Below are positions 52,990-61,838 of a stretch of DNA of 64,000 nt, in pieces. A model generated the notes under the pieces. The model ran no database searches, was not told where the DNA came from, and was given only the letters and a program-made list of their open reading frames with translations. The DNA is from Aminipila terrae (GTDB lineage: Bacteria > Bacillota > Clostridia > Peptostreptococcales > Anaerovoracaceae). Numbering within the stretch: position 1 is the first letter of the stretch; each line of letters begins with the position of its first letter. The translations under genes and the position numbers were made by a program. The DNA lies in NCBI RefSeq assembly GCF_010120715.1, contig NZ_CP047591.1, positions 2,604,001 through 2,668,000 of the forward strand, read 5' to 3'.

Positions 52990-53745
52990 TTATCGAACGA
53001 TAATTCCGTTTTTTTGAAGTTCTGATTTTAAGTCTTTGATTTTAACCTCACCAAAATGGAATATAGAGGCGGCAAGTCCGGCATCTACCTGAGGAAGACA
53101 TTTAAAAAGTCTGGTAAAATCATTTGTGGATCCAGCTCCTCCCGAGGCAATGACCGGAACGTTAACAGCATTACAGACTGCTTCCAGCATTTCCAAATCA
53201 AAACCCTTTTTTACTCCATCCGTGTCAATGCTGTTTACAACCACTTCGCCTACTCCTTGAGAAACACAATTTTTTATCCATTGAATGGCGTCCATTCCGG
53301 TGTTCTCACGTCCTCCCTTTGAAAATACTGTCAGTTTGCCATTTACACGCTTTATGTCGACAGAAAGAACTACACATTGATTACCGTATTTAAGTGCTGC
53401 TTCACCAATAAGGCCTGGATTTTTAATGGCCCCGGAATTAACACTTACTTTATCAGCACCGCATTTTAAGACTCGGTCGAAGTCAGCTATACTGTCAATA
53501 CCACCACCTACTGTCAGTGGTATAAAAATGCACTTGGCAACCTGGCGTAAGATGTCCGTAAAAAGTTTTCGGTTTTCGGAAGAAGCCGTGATATCGTAAA
53601 ATACCAGTTCATCAGCTCCATTATCTGAATAGTATTTTGCAAGTTCTACAGGTGAAGAAACATCTGTGAGTCCTGAAAAATTAATTCCCTTTACCACACG
53701 GCCATTTTTTACATCAAGGCAGGGAATTATTCGTTTTGTTATCAT
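52990..53745 (-). CDS. hisF: imidazole glycerol phosphate synthase, cyclase subunit
   Basis: 251 codons from ATG 53745 (AAAGGAG upstream), preferred over ATG 53802, which lies within hisA. TIM barrel with MITKRIIPCLDVKNGRVVKG, GGIDSIADFDRVLKCGADKV and SGGAGSTNDF; catalytic Asp residues in CLDVKNG and the later DTDG. With HisH it makes imidazole glycerol phosphate and AICAR. It follows hisA closely. Confidence 0.96.
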   Translation of the reverse strand: MITKRIIPCLDVKNGRVVKGINFSGLTDVSSPVELAKYYSDNGADELVFYDITASSENRKLFTDILRQVAKCIFIPLTVGGGIDSIADFDRVLKCGADKVSVNSGAIKNPGLIGEAALKYGNQCVVLSVDIKRVNGKLTVFSKGGRENTGMDAIQWIKNCVSQGVGEVVVNSIDTDGVKKGFDLEMLEAVCNAVNVPVIASGGAGSTNDFTRLFKCLPQVDAGLAASIFHFGEVKIKDLKSELQKNGIIVR

Positions 53746-53758
53746 AGGGCTGCTCCTT

Positions 53759-54475
53759 TCATATTTTTGATGCTTCAATAGCAGCAGATAAATCAATGGC
53801 ACCTGTGTATAGCGCTTTCCCCAGTATGGCTCCGTGAAGTTTCATCTGAGAAAGTGATTTAATATCTTCCATTGTGGAAATCCCCCCCGAAGCAATGATC
53901 TGAATGGAGTAGTCCTGGGAAAGTCTTCGGTAAAGCTCCAGATTGGTTCCCTTCATAGCCCCGTCTTTTGAAATATCTGTACAAATAATTGTTTTGACTC
54001 CCATGTCCTGCATTTCCTGACAAAATTCATGGCAGCTGCAATTGGAAAGTTCAGTCCAGCCATTTATGGCCACTCTGTCATCTTTTATATCTACGCCAAC
54101 AGCAATCTGCTCTTTATAATTTTTTATAGCTTCTTTAAGAAACTTTTTATCTGTAATGGCAGCAGTACCTATAATAACCCGGTTAACCCCTATAGAAAGG
54201 TATTTTTCTATAGTTTGCATGTCCCGGATGCCGCCCCCCAGCTGGGTAAACAGGTTTACATTTTCAACAATTCTTTTGATAACGGATAGATTTGAAGTTA
54301 TCCCGTTTTTTGCCCCCTCCAGATCAACAAGATGCAGGAAAGAACTGCCCTGAGATTCAAAATATCGGGCAGTGTGCAAGGGATCTTTGTCGTATACGGT
54401 CATCTGGTTATAATCCCCTTTAAATAAACGTACTGCAGCACCTTCGTATAAATCTATAGCAGGATATATATTCAT
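53759..54475 (-). CDS. hisA: ProFAR isomerase
   Basis: 238 codons from ATG 54475 (GGAGAT upstream), preferred over 54493. Beta-alpha barrel homologous to HisF: MNIYPAIDLYEGAAVRLFKG, QLGGGIRDMQTIEKYL with the phosphate loop, CTDISKDGAMKGTN and IIASGGISTMEDIK. The two catalytic Asp residues are present. It isomerises the aminoaldose to the aminoketose for HisFH. It starts one base after the hisH stop. Confidence 0.96.
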   Translation of the reverse strand: MNIYPAIDLYEGAAVRLFKGDYNQMTVYDKDPLHTARYFESQGSSFLHLVDLEGAKNGITSNLSVIKRIVENVNLFTQLGGGIRDMQTIEKYLSIGVNRVIIGTAAITDKKFLKEAIKNYKEQIAVGVDIKDDRVAINGWTELSNCSCHEFCQEMQDMGVKTIICTDISKDGAMKGTNLELYRRLSQDYSIQIIASGGISTMEDIKSLSQMKLHGAILGKALYTGAIDLSAAIEASKI

Positions 54476-54476
54476 A

Positions 54477-55100
54477 TTAATCTCCAATCTCACAAAATGC
54501 TTTTAAAATATTAAGACCCACAATACCGCTCTTTTCGGGATGAAACTGGCATCCATAGATATTCTTATAAGCTACAGCTGCCGTTAATTCTGTTCCATAC
54601 TCCGTAGTAGCTGCAACTGAATCGGCACAGTCAGAAGCGTAATAGGAGTGGACAAAATATACACAGTCATTTTCCTTTGTATACTTAAAAATAGGATTTA
54701 TTTCTTTCTTTTTAGGGAAGTGCAATGCGTTCCACCCAATATGGGGAATTTTCAACCCTTCAGGAATGACTTCGGCAATAGGTTTAACATGGCCCTTAAT
54801 TAGTCCCAATCCATTGTGCTGACCATATTCGTAACTACTTTCAAAAAGAAGCTGCATTCCCAGACAGATGCCCATTATTGGTTTACCTTTTTTCACTTCT
54901 TCTTTTATAACTATATCTAATTGATTTTCTTTCAATTTTTTAGCAGCATCACAGAAGGCACCTACACCAGGCAGCAAAATTTTATCAGCGGACTGTATTA
55001 CACTTCTTACTCCGCTTATAGTAACTTCTTTTCCGATAGCTTCCAAAGAGCTTTTAAGAGAAAACAGATTTCCTACACCATAATCTATAATTACTATCAT
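54477..55100 (-). CDS. hisH: imidazole glycerol phosphate synthase, glutaminase subunit
   Basis: 207 codons, start ATG 55100, overlapping the hisB stop by 4 bp. Class-I glutamine amidotransferase with DYGVGNLFS, the oxyanion strand PGVGAFCDA, nucleophile GICLGMQLLFE (Cys) and GCQFHPEKSG (His, Glu). It gives ammonia to HisF through a tunnel. Confidence 0.96.
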   Translation of the reverse strand: MIVIIDYGVGNLFSLKSSLEAIGKEVTISGVRSVIQSADKILLPGVGAFCDAAKKLKENQLDIVIKEEVKKGKPIMGICLGMQLLFESSYEYGQHNGLGLIKGHVKPIAEVIPEGLKIPHIGWNALHFPKKKEINPIFKYTKENDCVYFVHSYYASDCADSVAATTEYGTELTAAVAYKNIYGCQFHPEKSGIVGLNILKAFCEIGD

Positions 55101-55687
55101 ATTAATACTCCTTTGGTAGAGGGAATGGTATCCTTAAAATCTTCATTAATCTTAACAGCCTGGGCAAGAACTCTGGCAAAGGCTTTAAAGGCAGCTTCTA
55201 TAATGTGGTGGGAGTTGTTTCCTGAAAGTTGTCTGACATGCAACGTGATATTTGCCTTTCTTGTAAATGCCAGAAAAAATTCTTCTGTTAGTTCCGTATC
55301 AAATGTGCCTACCTTTTCTGATGGAATCTGAAATTCATAAGAAAGAAAACTCCTTCCGGACAGGTCTGCAGCGCATAATATAAGAGCTTCATCCATTGGG
55401 AGGATAATATCCCCATAACGGTTTATTCCCCGCATTTCTCCAAGTGCCTGTGAAAAGGCAGTTCCCAGACATATTCCCATGTCTTCCACCGTATGATGGT
55501 CGTCTACATAGGTGTCGCCAGTACATTTAACATTTAAGTCAAAGCAGCCATGACGGGCAAACAGTGTAAGCATGTGGTCCAAAAAACCACATCCTGTTGA
55601 AATACTGCTCTCACCCGTTCCATCCAGATTGAGTTCAAGCTGGATAGCGGTTTCAGTTGTCCTTCGATTTATTTCACTTTTTCTCAT
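55097..55687 (-). CDS. hisB: imidazoleglycerol-phosphate dehydratase
   Basis: 196 codons, start ATG 55687. Stand-alone dehydratase, without the phosphatase domain fused in enteric bacteria. Mn-binding motifs: GCGFLDHMLTLFARHGCFDL, DDHHTVEDMGICLG, GDIILPMDEALILCA and SHHIIEAAFKAFA. The histidinol-phosphatase gene of the pathway is not in this operon. Overlaps hisH. Confidence 0.96.
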   Translation of the reverse strand: MRKSEINRRTTETAIQLELNLDGTGESSISTGCGFLDHMLTLFARHGCFDLNVKCTGDTYVDDHHTVEDMGICLGTAFSQALGEMRGINRYGDIILPMDEALILCAADLSGRSFLSYEFQIPSEKVGTFDTELTEEFFLAFTRKANITLHVRQLSGNNSHHIIEAAFKAFARVLAQAVKINEDFKDTIPSTKGVLI

Positions 55688-55692
55688 ATGAT

Positions 55693-56757
55693 TTATCCTT
55701 CACTTACTATTTTATTTACTTCTCTTAGGAATACATTCATTTGCTCTTTTGTTCCAATGGTAATCCGGTTATAATCCTTTATCCGGAAAGTTGAAAAGTG
55801 ACGAATCAGAATACCGCTTTTTTTTAGTTGCTCATAGATGAATTTTCCTTCGATTCCTTCATATTTCACCAATATGAAATTTGCTTTTGAAGGAAGGACT
55901 TTAAATCCTTGTTTTTCAAGTTCTTTGGTGGTGTAATCCCTGTTTTGGGCTATAACTTTACACTTCTCCAGATAATAGTCATTGGCATCTATGGTTGCTT
56001 CGCCGGCTAAAAGGGTCATTCGATTGACGTTATAGGGGTTTGTGGAATATTTGATTTTGTTCAGGTCAGCAATCAGTTCTTTAGGTCCTAAAGCAAATCC
56101 TAACCGGGCTCCTGCCATTGAACGGGACTTTGAAAAAGTCTGCACTACCAGAAGATTTTCATATCGGTTAATCAGCGGATAGCAGGATTCAGCGCCGAAA
56201 TCTACATAGGCCTCATCAATGACCACCACATGATTGGGATTGCTTTTTAAAATTCTTTCAATTTCAGAAATTGACAGGGTCAGTCCTGTGGGAGCGTTTG
56301 GGTTGGCAATGACAATAAATTTGTCCAGATTGCAGTATTCCTGATAGTCGATGGAGAAATCCTCTTTTAATGGTATTTCTGTATATTGTGTGCCCTGGAG
56401 GTTGGCAAAGACTTTATAAAACCCATAGCTTATATCAGGAAATGCAGCCTGTGTACCGTTTCCGGAAAAAGCCATAAAAGCAAAATTTAATATGTCATCG
56501 GAGCCGTTGGAAAGGTATACCTGGTCAGAACTTACACCATATAGTCCGGCAAGCTTCTCCCTTAAGTTTTGACATTCAGGATCTGAATATAAACGAAGAT
56601 TCTCTATCTCCCTGCTGTTTATAGCTTTAAGAACATTGGGAGCAGGAGGAAAAGGGGATTCATTTGTATTCAGTTTTATATACTGCATATCCTGAGGTTG
56701 TTCTCCAGGCGTATAAGTGTCAAGTGTGAGGTACTTATTATTCAGAAATTTGCTCAT
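55693..56757 (-). CDS. hisC: histidinol-phosphate aminotransferase
   Basis: 354 codons, start ATG 56757. Fold-type I PLP enzyme: YIKLNTNESPFPP, LSNGSDDILNFAFMAF, NPNAPTGLTLS, VIDEAYVDFG and the PLP-lysine in QTFSKSRSMAGARLGFALG. 12 bp after hisD and 5 bp before hisB. Confidence 0.95.
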   Translation of the reverse strand: MSKFLNNKYLTLDTYTPGEQPQDMQYIKLNTNESPFPPAPNVLKAINSREIENLRLYSDPECQNLREKLAGLYGVSSDQVYLSNGSDDILNFAFMAFSGNGTQAAFPDISYGFYKVFANLQGTQYTEIPLKEDFSIDYQEYCNLDKFIVIANPNAPTGLTLSISEIERILKSNPNHVVVIDEAYVDFGAESCYPLINRYENLLVVQTFSKSRSMAGARLGFALGPKELIADLNKIKYSTNPYNVNRMTLLAGEATIDANDYYLEKCKVIAQNRDYTTKELEKQGFKVLPSKANFILVKYEGIEGKFIYEQLKKSGILIRHFSTFRIKDYNRITIGTKEQMNVFLREVNKIVSEG

Positions 56758-56769
56758 TACATCACATCC

Positions 56770-58041
56770 TTACTCATCAAATCGAACCGTAACGCTTCTT
56801 GCATGTGCCAAAAGACCTTCCTGTTCAGCAAAATAGGCTATATCATCAGCTACTTTGGAAAGAGCAGATTTTGTATAATAGGTATACTGGTATTTCTTTA
56901 CAAAATCATCTACAGAAAGGGGGCTTGAAAATCTGGCCGTACCATTTGTAGGAAGAGTGTGATTGGGACCAGCAAAATAATCTCCCAAAGCTTCAGGGCA
57001 GTTTTTACCCATGAATACTGAACCTGCGTGACGTATGCGGTCTAAGTAATCAAATGGGTTATCCAGACAAAGTTCCAGGTGTTCCGGAGCAATTTCATTG
57101 GCCATGTCAATGGCGGTTTCAATATCCCGGGTGATAATGATTTTACCGTTGTTCTCTATAGAACAGCGGGCAATTTCTTCCCGGGGCAGGAGAGAAAGCT
57201 GATTTTCCAGTTCCAGGCTGACGGTTTGGGCCAGTTCTGGGCTATCCGTTATTAAAACAGCGCTGGCCATCTTATCATGCTCTGCCTGAGACAGCATGTC
57301 AGCGGCAATATAGTGAGCATTACAGGTCTGATCAGCTACAATGAGGATTTCACTGGGACCTGCAATCATGTCAATATCTACAACACCAAACACCTGTTTT
57401 TTGGCTTCAGCTACAAAGGCATTGCCAGGACCTACAATTTTGTCTACTTTTGGTATGGTTTCAGTGCCGTAGGCTAGTGCTGCTATGGCCTGAGCTCCCC
57501 CTGCCTTAAATATCCTGTCCACCCCTGCAATTTTTGCAGCTACCAGTATAATAGGGTTAATTTTTCCGTACTTTGCAGGTGTTACCATGATGATTTCTTT
57601 TACTCCTGCAATTTTTGCAGGGAGACAGTTCATGAGTACGGAGGAGGGGTATGTGGCGGTACCTCCTGGAACATATAGTCCTACCTTATCCAGGGGAACA
57701 ACTTTCTGACCTGTAATGACTCCTTTACATTCATTAAGGATAAAGCTGTTACGAACCTGGCAACTATGGAAAGTCGTGATGTTTTCGGAAGCTTTTTTTA
57801 GGATATTAACAAATTTATTATCAACAGCTGCAAAGGCTTCTTGAATCTCTTCAGGGGAAACTTCCAGTGCTTCTGGTGCTGTGCCATCAAATTGTGCACA
57901 GTAGTCAAGCAAGGCAGCATCCTTTTTTTCTTTTACATTTCTCAGTATTTCAGAAACAATGTCTTCCACACCTGAAGAGGAGGTTTCTCTGGAAAAAATG
58001 TTTGCACCGTTGATTTCACTATAATTCAAAATTTTAATCAT
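56770..58041 (-). CDS. hisD: histidinol dehydrogenase
   Basis: 423 codons, start ATG 58041 with AAGGAGATAAGC upstream. Two-step NAD-dependent oxidation to histidine. GLYVPGGTATYPSSVLMNCL, the Zn/His motif SQAEHDKMASAVLITDS, DMIAGPSEILIVAD and APEHLEL. 20 bp after hisG. Confidence 0.96.
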   Translation of the reverse strand: MIKILNYSEINGANIFSRETSSSGVEDIVSEILRNVKEKKDAALLDYCAQFDGTAPEALEVSPEEIQEAFAAVDNKFVNILKKASENITTFHSCQVRNSFILNECKGVITGQKVVPLDKVGLYVPGGTATYPSSVLMNCLPAKIAGVKEIIMVTPAKYGKINPIILVAAKIAGVDRIFKAGGAQAIAALAYGTETIPKVDKIVGPGNAFVAEAKKQVFGVVDIDMIAGPSEILIVADQTCNAHYIAADMLSQAEHDKMASAVLITDSPELAQTVSLELENQLSLLPREEIARCSIENNGKIIITRDIETAIDMANEIAPEHLELCLDNPFDYLDRIRHAGSVFMGKNCPEALGDYFAGPNHTLPTNGTARFSSPLSVDDFVKKYQYTYYTKSALSKVADDIAYFAEQEGLLAHARSVTVRFDE

Positions 58042-58061
58042 TGCTTATCTCCTTATTCTGA

Positions 58062-58682
58062 TTAGGGGCATTGGGGTTTTATTTTCCGGCAGATATTTTC
58101 AATCTGACTGCATTTGAATTTAAAGCTGGCCTTGTTGGCAATCAGCCTTGCGCTGATTGGAATGATTGTTTCAACAGCCTCCAGATTGTTTTCTTTTAAA
58201 GTAGTTCCTGTTTCAACGATATCAACAATAACATCAGAAAGGTTTAAAATAGGGGCCAGTTCAATAGATCCATTTAGTTTGATGACGTCAATATCACGGC
58301 TGCGTCTACGATAAAAGTCCTGAGCTATATTTTTAAATTTTGTAGCAACTCGGAGGGTTTTATTGGTATTATCCCGAAACCCTGTTTTAGCGGCTACTGC
58401 CATATGGCATTTACCAATATTCAGATCCAGAAGCTCATATACATCAGGGGTGTATTCCAACAGGATATCCTTTCCGGCAACCCCCAGATCAGCAGCACCT
58501 CTTTCTACGTAAATAGCTACATCAGAAGGTTTCACCCAGAAATACCGGATGCCAGCTTCTTTGTTTTCGAAGATGAGTTTTCTGTTATTGTCATCAATAG
58601 AAGGGCAGGGGTACCCAGCCTTCTCGAACATTTTATATACTTTTTCCCCAAGCCTGCCTTTTGGCAGGGCTATATTAATCAT
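58062..58682 (-). CDS. hisG: ATP phosphoribosyltransferase, short form
   Basis: 206 codons from ATG 58682, preferred over 58700 because the family begins INIALPKGRLG. First, feedback-regulated step of the pathway. The short form lacks the regulatory ACT-like domain and needs HisZ, encoded just upstream with an 8-bp overlap. ERGAADLGVAGKDILLEY and VDIVETGTTLKENNL (PRPP loop) are visible. Confidence 0.95.
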   Translation of the reverse strand: MINIALPKGRLGEKVYKMFEKAGYPCPSIDDNNRKLIFENKEAGIRYFWVKPSDVAIYVERGAADLGVAGKDILLEYTPDVYELLDLNIGKCHMAVAAKTGFRDNTNKTLRVATKFKNIAQDFYRRRSRDIDVIKLNGSIELAPILNLSDVIVDIVETGTTLKENNLEAVETIIPISARLIANKASFKFKCSQIENICRKIKPQCP

Positions 58683-59799
58683 TTGATTCAAGAATCTCAA
58701 GCCTCCCGTCTTTTATTTGAACTAATTTTTTATATTTAAGATTTTGCGGAATTGTTTTTTGTACCTGTACACTCTGCCCGCCACGGTGAAGTTCTTTTAC
58801 TGCTTCTGTGAGAACTTTTACATCTGTAAGGGTGCTATATAGTAGCAGAACATCTATATCATAAGGTTCCCTGGAATAGCTCAGATATTGAAGAAGGTTT
58901 AAGTAAACAGCAAACCCAATTGCCCCAGATTGTTTTCCCATCTTCTTCATAAGTATGTCGTATCTTCCGCCGGAAAGTACTGCAGAGGGGATCCCGTTAA
59001 TAAATCCCTGAAAAACGATTCCATTGTAGTAATTCATACCATTAACTACAGAGAAATCAATCTGTATATTTTCATAATTATTTAGTTTGAGGATCTGGAA
59101 TATGCTTTCCATTTCAGAAATATATTCATTCATTTTTTCATTGATACTAATGACTTTTAGTTTGTCTAGTACAGTTTCTGCCGGCCCATAAGTGGAAATG
59201 AGCGTAATCAGAATTTCAGATAATTTATTGTCTTTGCCGGTTTGTTTACAAATTCTTTCTATGCCGTGTGTATTTTTTTCGCCAATAAATTGAAAAATTT
59301 GTTTTTTCTGCTCTTCATCCAGGTTCAACGCTTCAAGAATAGAGGAGACTACTCCAATATGGGAGAGAGCAAAAATATAATGGTTACTAAGGGCTTCAAG
59401 ACTTTTAGCAGCCAGTAAAATAACTTCGCATATATGATAAAGGTCAATATTTCCAATACATTCAAGGCCAGTCTGCATCAATTCCTTATAGGTGTGGGTA
59501 TCTTTTGAAACCCGGTAAACATTTTCGCTGTAATAAACTTTTTGTATGCAGTCTGTATCTTCTTTTATGTTCTTTATTATGGAAAGTGTTACATCGGGCT
59601 TAAGAGCCATAAGTTTACCATTGGTGTCTGTAAAAGTTATGATATTATCACTGATTAAAAAATCCTTGTTGCGTACATATAAGTCATATTCTTCAAATTT
59701 ACTCATCTTAAACTGGGAATAGCCATAACTTTCATATAGTTTTCTCAGGCGTAAAACTGCTCTTTCCTCATTTCTTAAAATACTTTCTGTTGTATCCAT
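58675..59799 (-). CDS. hisZ: ATP phosphoribosyltransferase regulatory subunit
   Basis: 374 codons from ATG 59799 (GGAGA 6 bp upstream; ATG 59805 sits too close to it). Paralogue of histidyl-tRNA synthetase lacking the anticodon domain: SKFEEYDLYVR (motif 1 region), LKPDVTLSIIKNI, QTGLECIGN and the degenerate motif 3 SGGRYDILMKKMGKQSGAIGF. It forms the hetero-octamer with short HisG and confers histidine inhibition. First gene of the his operon, with promoter and dyad upstream. Confidence 0.94.
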   Translation of the reverse strand: MDTTESILRNEERAVLRLRKLYESYGYSQFKMSKFEEYDLYVRNKDFLISDNIITFTDTNGKLMALKPDVTLSIIKNIKEDTDCIQKVYYSENVYRVSKDTHTYKELMQTGLECIGNIDLYHICEVILLAAKSLEALSNHYIFALSHIGVVSSILEALNLDEEQKKQIFQFIGEKNTHGIERICKQTGKDNKLSEILITLISTYGPAETVLDKLKVISINEKMNEYISEMESIFQILKLNNYENIQIDFSVVNGMNYYNGIVFQGFINGIPSAVLSGGRYDILMKKMGKQSGAIGFAVYLNLLQYLSYSREPYDIDVLLLYSTLTDVKVLTEAVKELHRGGQSVQVQKTIPQNLKYKKLVQIKDGRLEILESND

Positions 59800-59828
59800 T
59801 TTCATTCTCCATATCTAATCGGTTTACC

Positions 59829-59873
59829 GATATATTACTGTAATAATATATCACGTTAATGTGTTAAAGTAAA
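59829..59873 (-). promoter_or_regulatory. his operon promoter with overlapping operator-like dyad
   Basis: On the minus strand, TTTACT (59873-59868), 17-bp spacer, TATATT (59850-59845). The inverted repeat GATATATTA / TAATATATC (59852-59844 and 59837-59829) overlaps the -10 region, so a repressor bound there would block transcription. No T-box or his-leader peptide is seen in the 30-base leader. Confidence 0.55.
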
Positions 59874-59904
59874 GAGCAAAAAATAAAATTTTGTGATTAA
59901 AAAC

Positions 59905-59943
59905 AAAAAATCGATGAGACATAGTGAAATGCCACATCGATTA
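59905..59943 (-). terminator. terminator of gap
   Basis: On the minus strand AATCGATG / CATCGATT with a 17-base loop, then T6-G-T5. Confidence 0.75.
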
Positions 59944-59957
59944 AGTACGTTTATACT

Positions 59958-60976
59958 TTATAAAAATGAGGAAATGTGTTCCAAAGTCCTTACTAACTGA
60001 CAAACGTAACTGCTTTCATTGTCATACCAGGCAACAACTCTGACCTCGTAAACGCCTGTTCCACTTCTTGCAACAAGAGTTTGTGTTGCATCAAATAGTG
60101 AACCGTAGCCCATTCCGATAACGTCACTGGAAACCAACTCTTCTTCCGTATAACCAAAGGATGGAGTCGCAGCTTTTTTCATAGCTGAATGAATACCTTC
60201 AACAGAAACTGTTTCGGAAGAATCTTTCAGGACTGCATCAAGAATAGTAATAGAACCACTGGCAACAGGAACTCTCTGGGCAGAACCAATAAGTTTTCCA
60301 TCCAGTTCAGGAATTACAAGTCCGATGGCTTTAGCTGCACCAGTGCTATTTGGAACAATGTTGATTGCCCCAGCTCTGGCACGACGGAAGTCATTTTTAC
60401 GGTGAGGACCGTCAAGAATCATCTGATCACCAGTGTAGGCGTGAATGGTGGTCATGAATCCAGTACGTATTTCCTTGTAATCATTAAGAGCCTTTGCCAT
60501 AGGAGCAAGACAGTTGGTGGTACAAGATGCGGCTGAAATAATATTGTCTTCTTTTTTAATGTCTTTTCATTAACACCGTAAACGATAGTAGGAAGGTCAT
60601 TTCCTGCAGGAGCAGAAATAAGAACTTTTTTAGCACCTGCATCAATATGTGCCTGTGATTTGGCTTTTGAAGTAAAGAATCCTGTACATTCAAGTACGAT
60701 ATCAATATCTAAGGCTTTCCAAGGCAGGTTAGACGGATCTGTCTCTTTATAAACTCTTATCCTTTGGCTACCTACAGTTATTGATTCCTCATCGCTTTCA
60801 ATATGATATTTTGTGTATTGGCCCTGTATGCTGTCATGTTTAAGCAGATATGCCAACATTTCTGGCTTAGCTAAATCATTAATAGCTACAACCTCCAAGT
60901 TTTCCTCCTCAAAAAGATGTCTGAAAGTCAGCCTTCCAATTCTTCCAAATCCATTAATCGCAATCTTTCTTTTCAT
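59958..60976 (-). CDS. gap: glyceraldehyde-3-phosphate dehydrogenase, frame interrupted at 60552-60557
   Basis: Minus-strand frames 60976-60452 and 60500-59958 join to 339 residues when one A is added to the A6 run (plus T6, 60552-60557). The joined frame reads LKKEDNIISAASCTTNCLAP, with the catalytic Cys in SCTTNC. N-terminal NAD site INGFGRIGRLTFRHL; the substrate His and the C-terminal WYDNESSYVCQLVRTLEH are intact. The start ATG 60976 has GGAGGT upstream. It oxidises glyceraldehyde-3-phosphate in glycolysis. It lies apart from pfkA and from other glycolytic genes. Because the break falls just before the active site, the true state of this gene matters. Confidence 0.9.
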
Positions 60977-61060
60977 ATTACATGTACCTCCTTTTATTTT
61001 AAATGACTAGTGCATTATTATTGTGGTTACGCAAGTGTAAAGCTATACATCGTTTTGACA

Positions 61061-61720
61061 TTACTTTGACCGGGACATGGAACTTTCCATATGTATTTTC
61101 ATGGCTAAAGTACCTGCTTCAATATCTTTATTTTTAAATGCCTCAAAAATTGCACGGTGTTCTTCTAAAACTTCTGTCAGATAATTGTCTGGATAAGGGG
61201 AAGGCCTTCTGCTATGCTTGATATATATCTGATAGGAAGAAAGCACATGTTGCAGCATCCTGTTGTGAGAAGCTGTATAAATTAACTGATGGAATCCAGT
61301 ATTTATATTTAACATTTTATCAATATCATTTTTTTGGGTATAAAATTCCATGAATTCAAAAGTTTCTTCCAAATCTTCCATTTCCTCATCTGTAATGCGC
61401 TCAATAGCCCATTTTACAGCCTGGACTTCGTAAGCTTTACGAAGCTCGTACATATCCGCCATATCCTGAGGGGAAAAACCTATTACAAAAGCACCCCGGT
61501 TAGGAATGGTTTCTATAAGACCTTCCATTTCCAGTTGTCTTAATGCTTCCCTCACCGGAGTTCTACTAACTTTATATTGATCACAAATACTTTGTTCTGT
61601 TAATTTTTCTCCTGAACGCATTTTTCCCTGAAGTATATCTCTTTGGAGTTTTGAAAAAAGATTATTGGAAATAGGAAGGTTCTGAGATTTTGCATTTTCA
61701 TTATGCTGATAAAGTACCAT
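61061..61720 (-). CDS. GntR-family (FadR subgroup) transcriptional regulator
   Basis: 219 codons, start ATG 61720 after GGAGGC. N-terminal winged helix with LTEQSICDQYKVSRTPVREA and LRQLEMEGLIETIPNRGAFV, and a C-terminal FCD domain of helices with metal-binding His (TGFHQLIYTASHNRM, VLEEHRAIFEAFKNKD). FadR-type regulators respond to organic acids. Its position between gap and the isocitrate dehydrogenase-aconitase pair, all on the minus strand, suggests that it controls the citrate branch. Ligand unknown. Confidence 0.85.
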   Translation of the reverse strand: MVLYQHNENAKSQNLPISNNLFSKLQRDILQGKMRSGEKLTEQSICDQYKVSRTPVREALRQLEMEGLIETIPNRGAFVIGFSPQDMADMYELRKAYEVQAVKWAIERITDEEMEDLEETFEFMEFYTQKNDIDKMLNINTGFHQLIYTASHNRMLQHVLSSYQIYIKHSRRPSPYPDNYLTEVLEEHRAIFEAFKNKDIEAGTLAMKIHMESSMSRSK

Positions 61721-61838
61721 TTTTTAAGCCTCCAATAATGACCTGTCTCAATTTGCCACACAAACTGAGGTAGGCCAGATGCTAAAAATCACAAAATTTA
61801 ATTTATAGATTTTATAGTATTAGAATTTAATTCTGATT

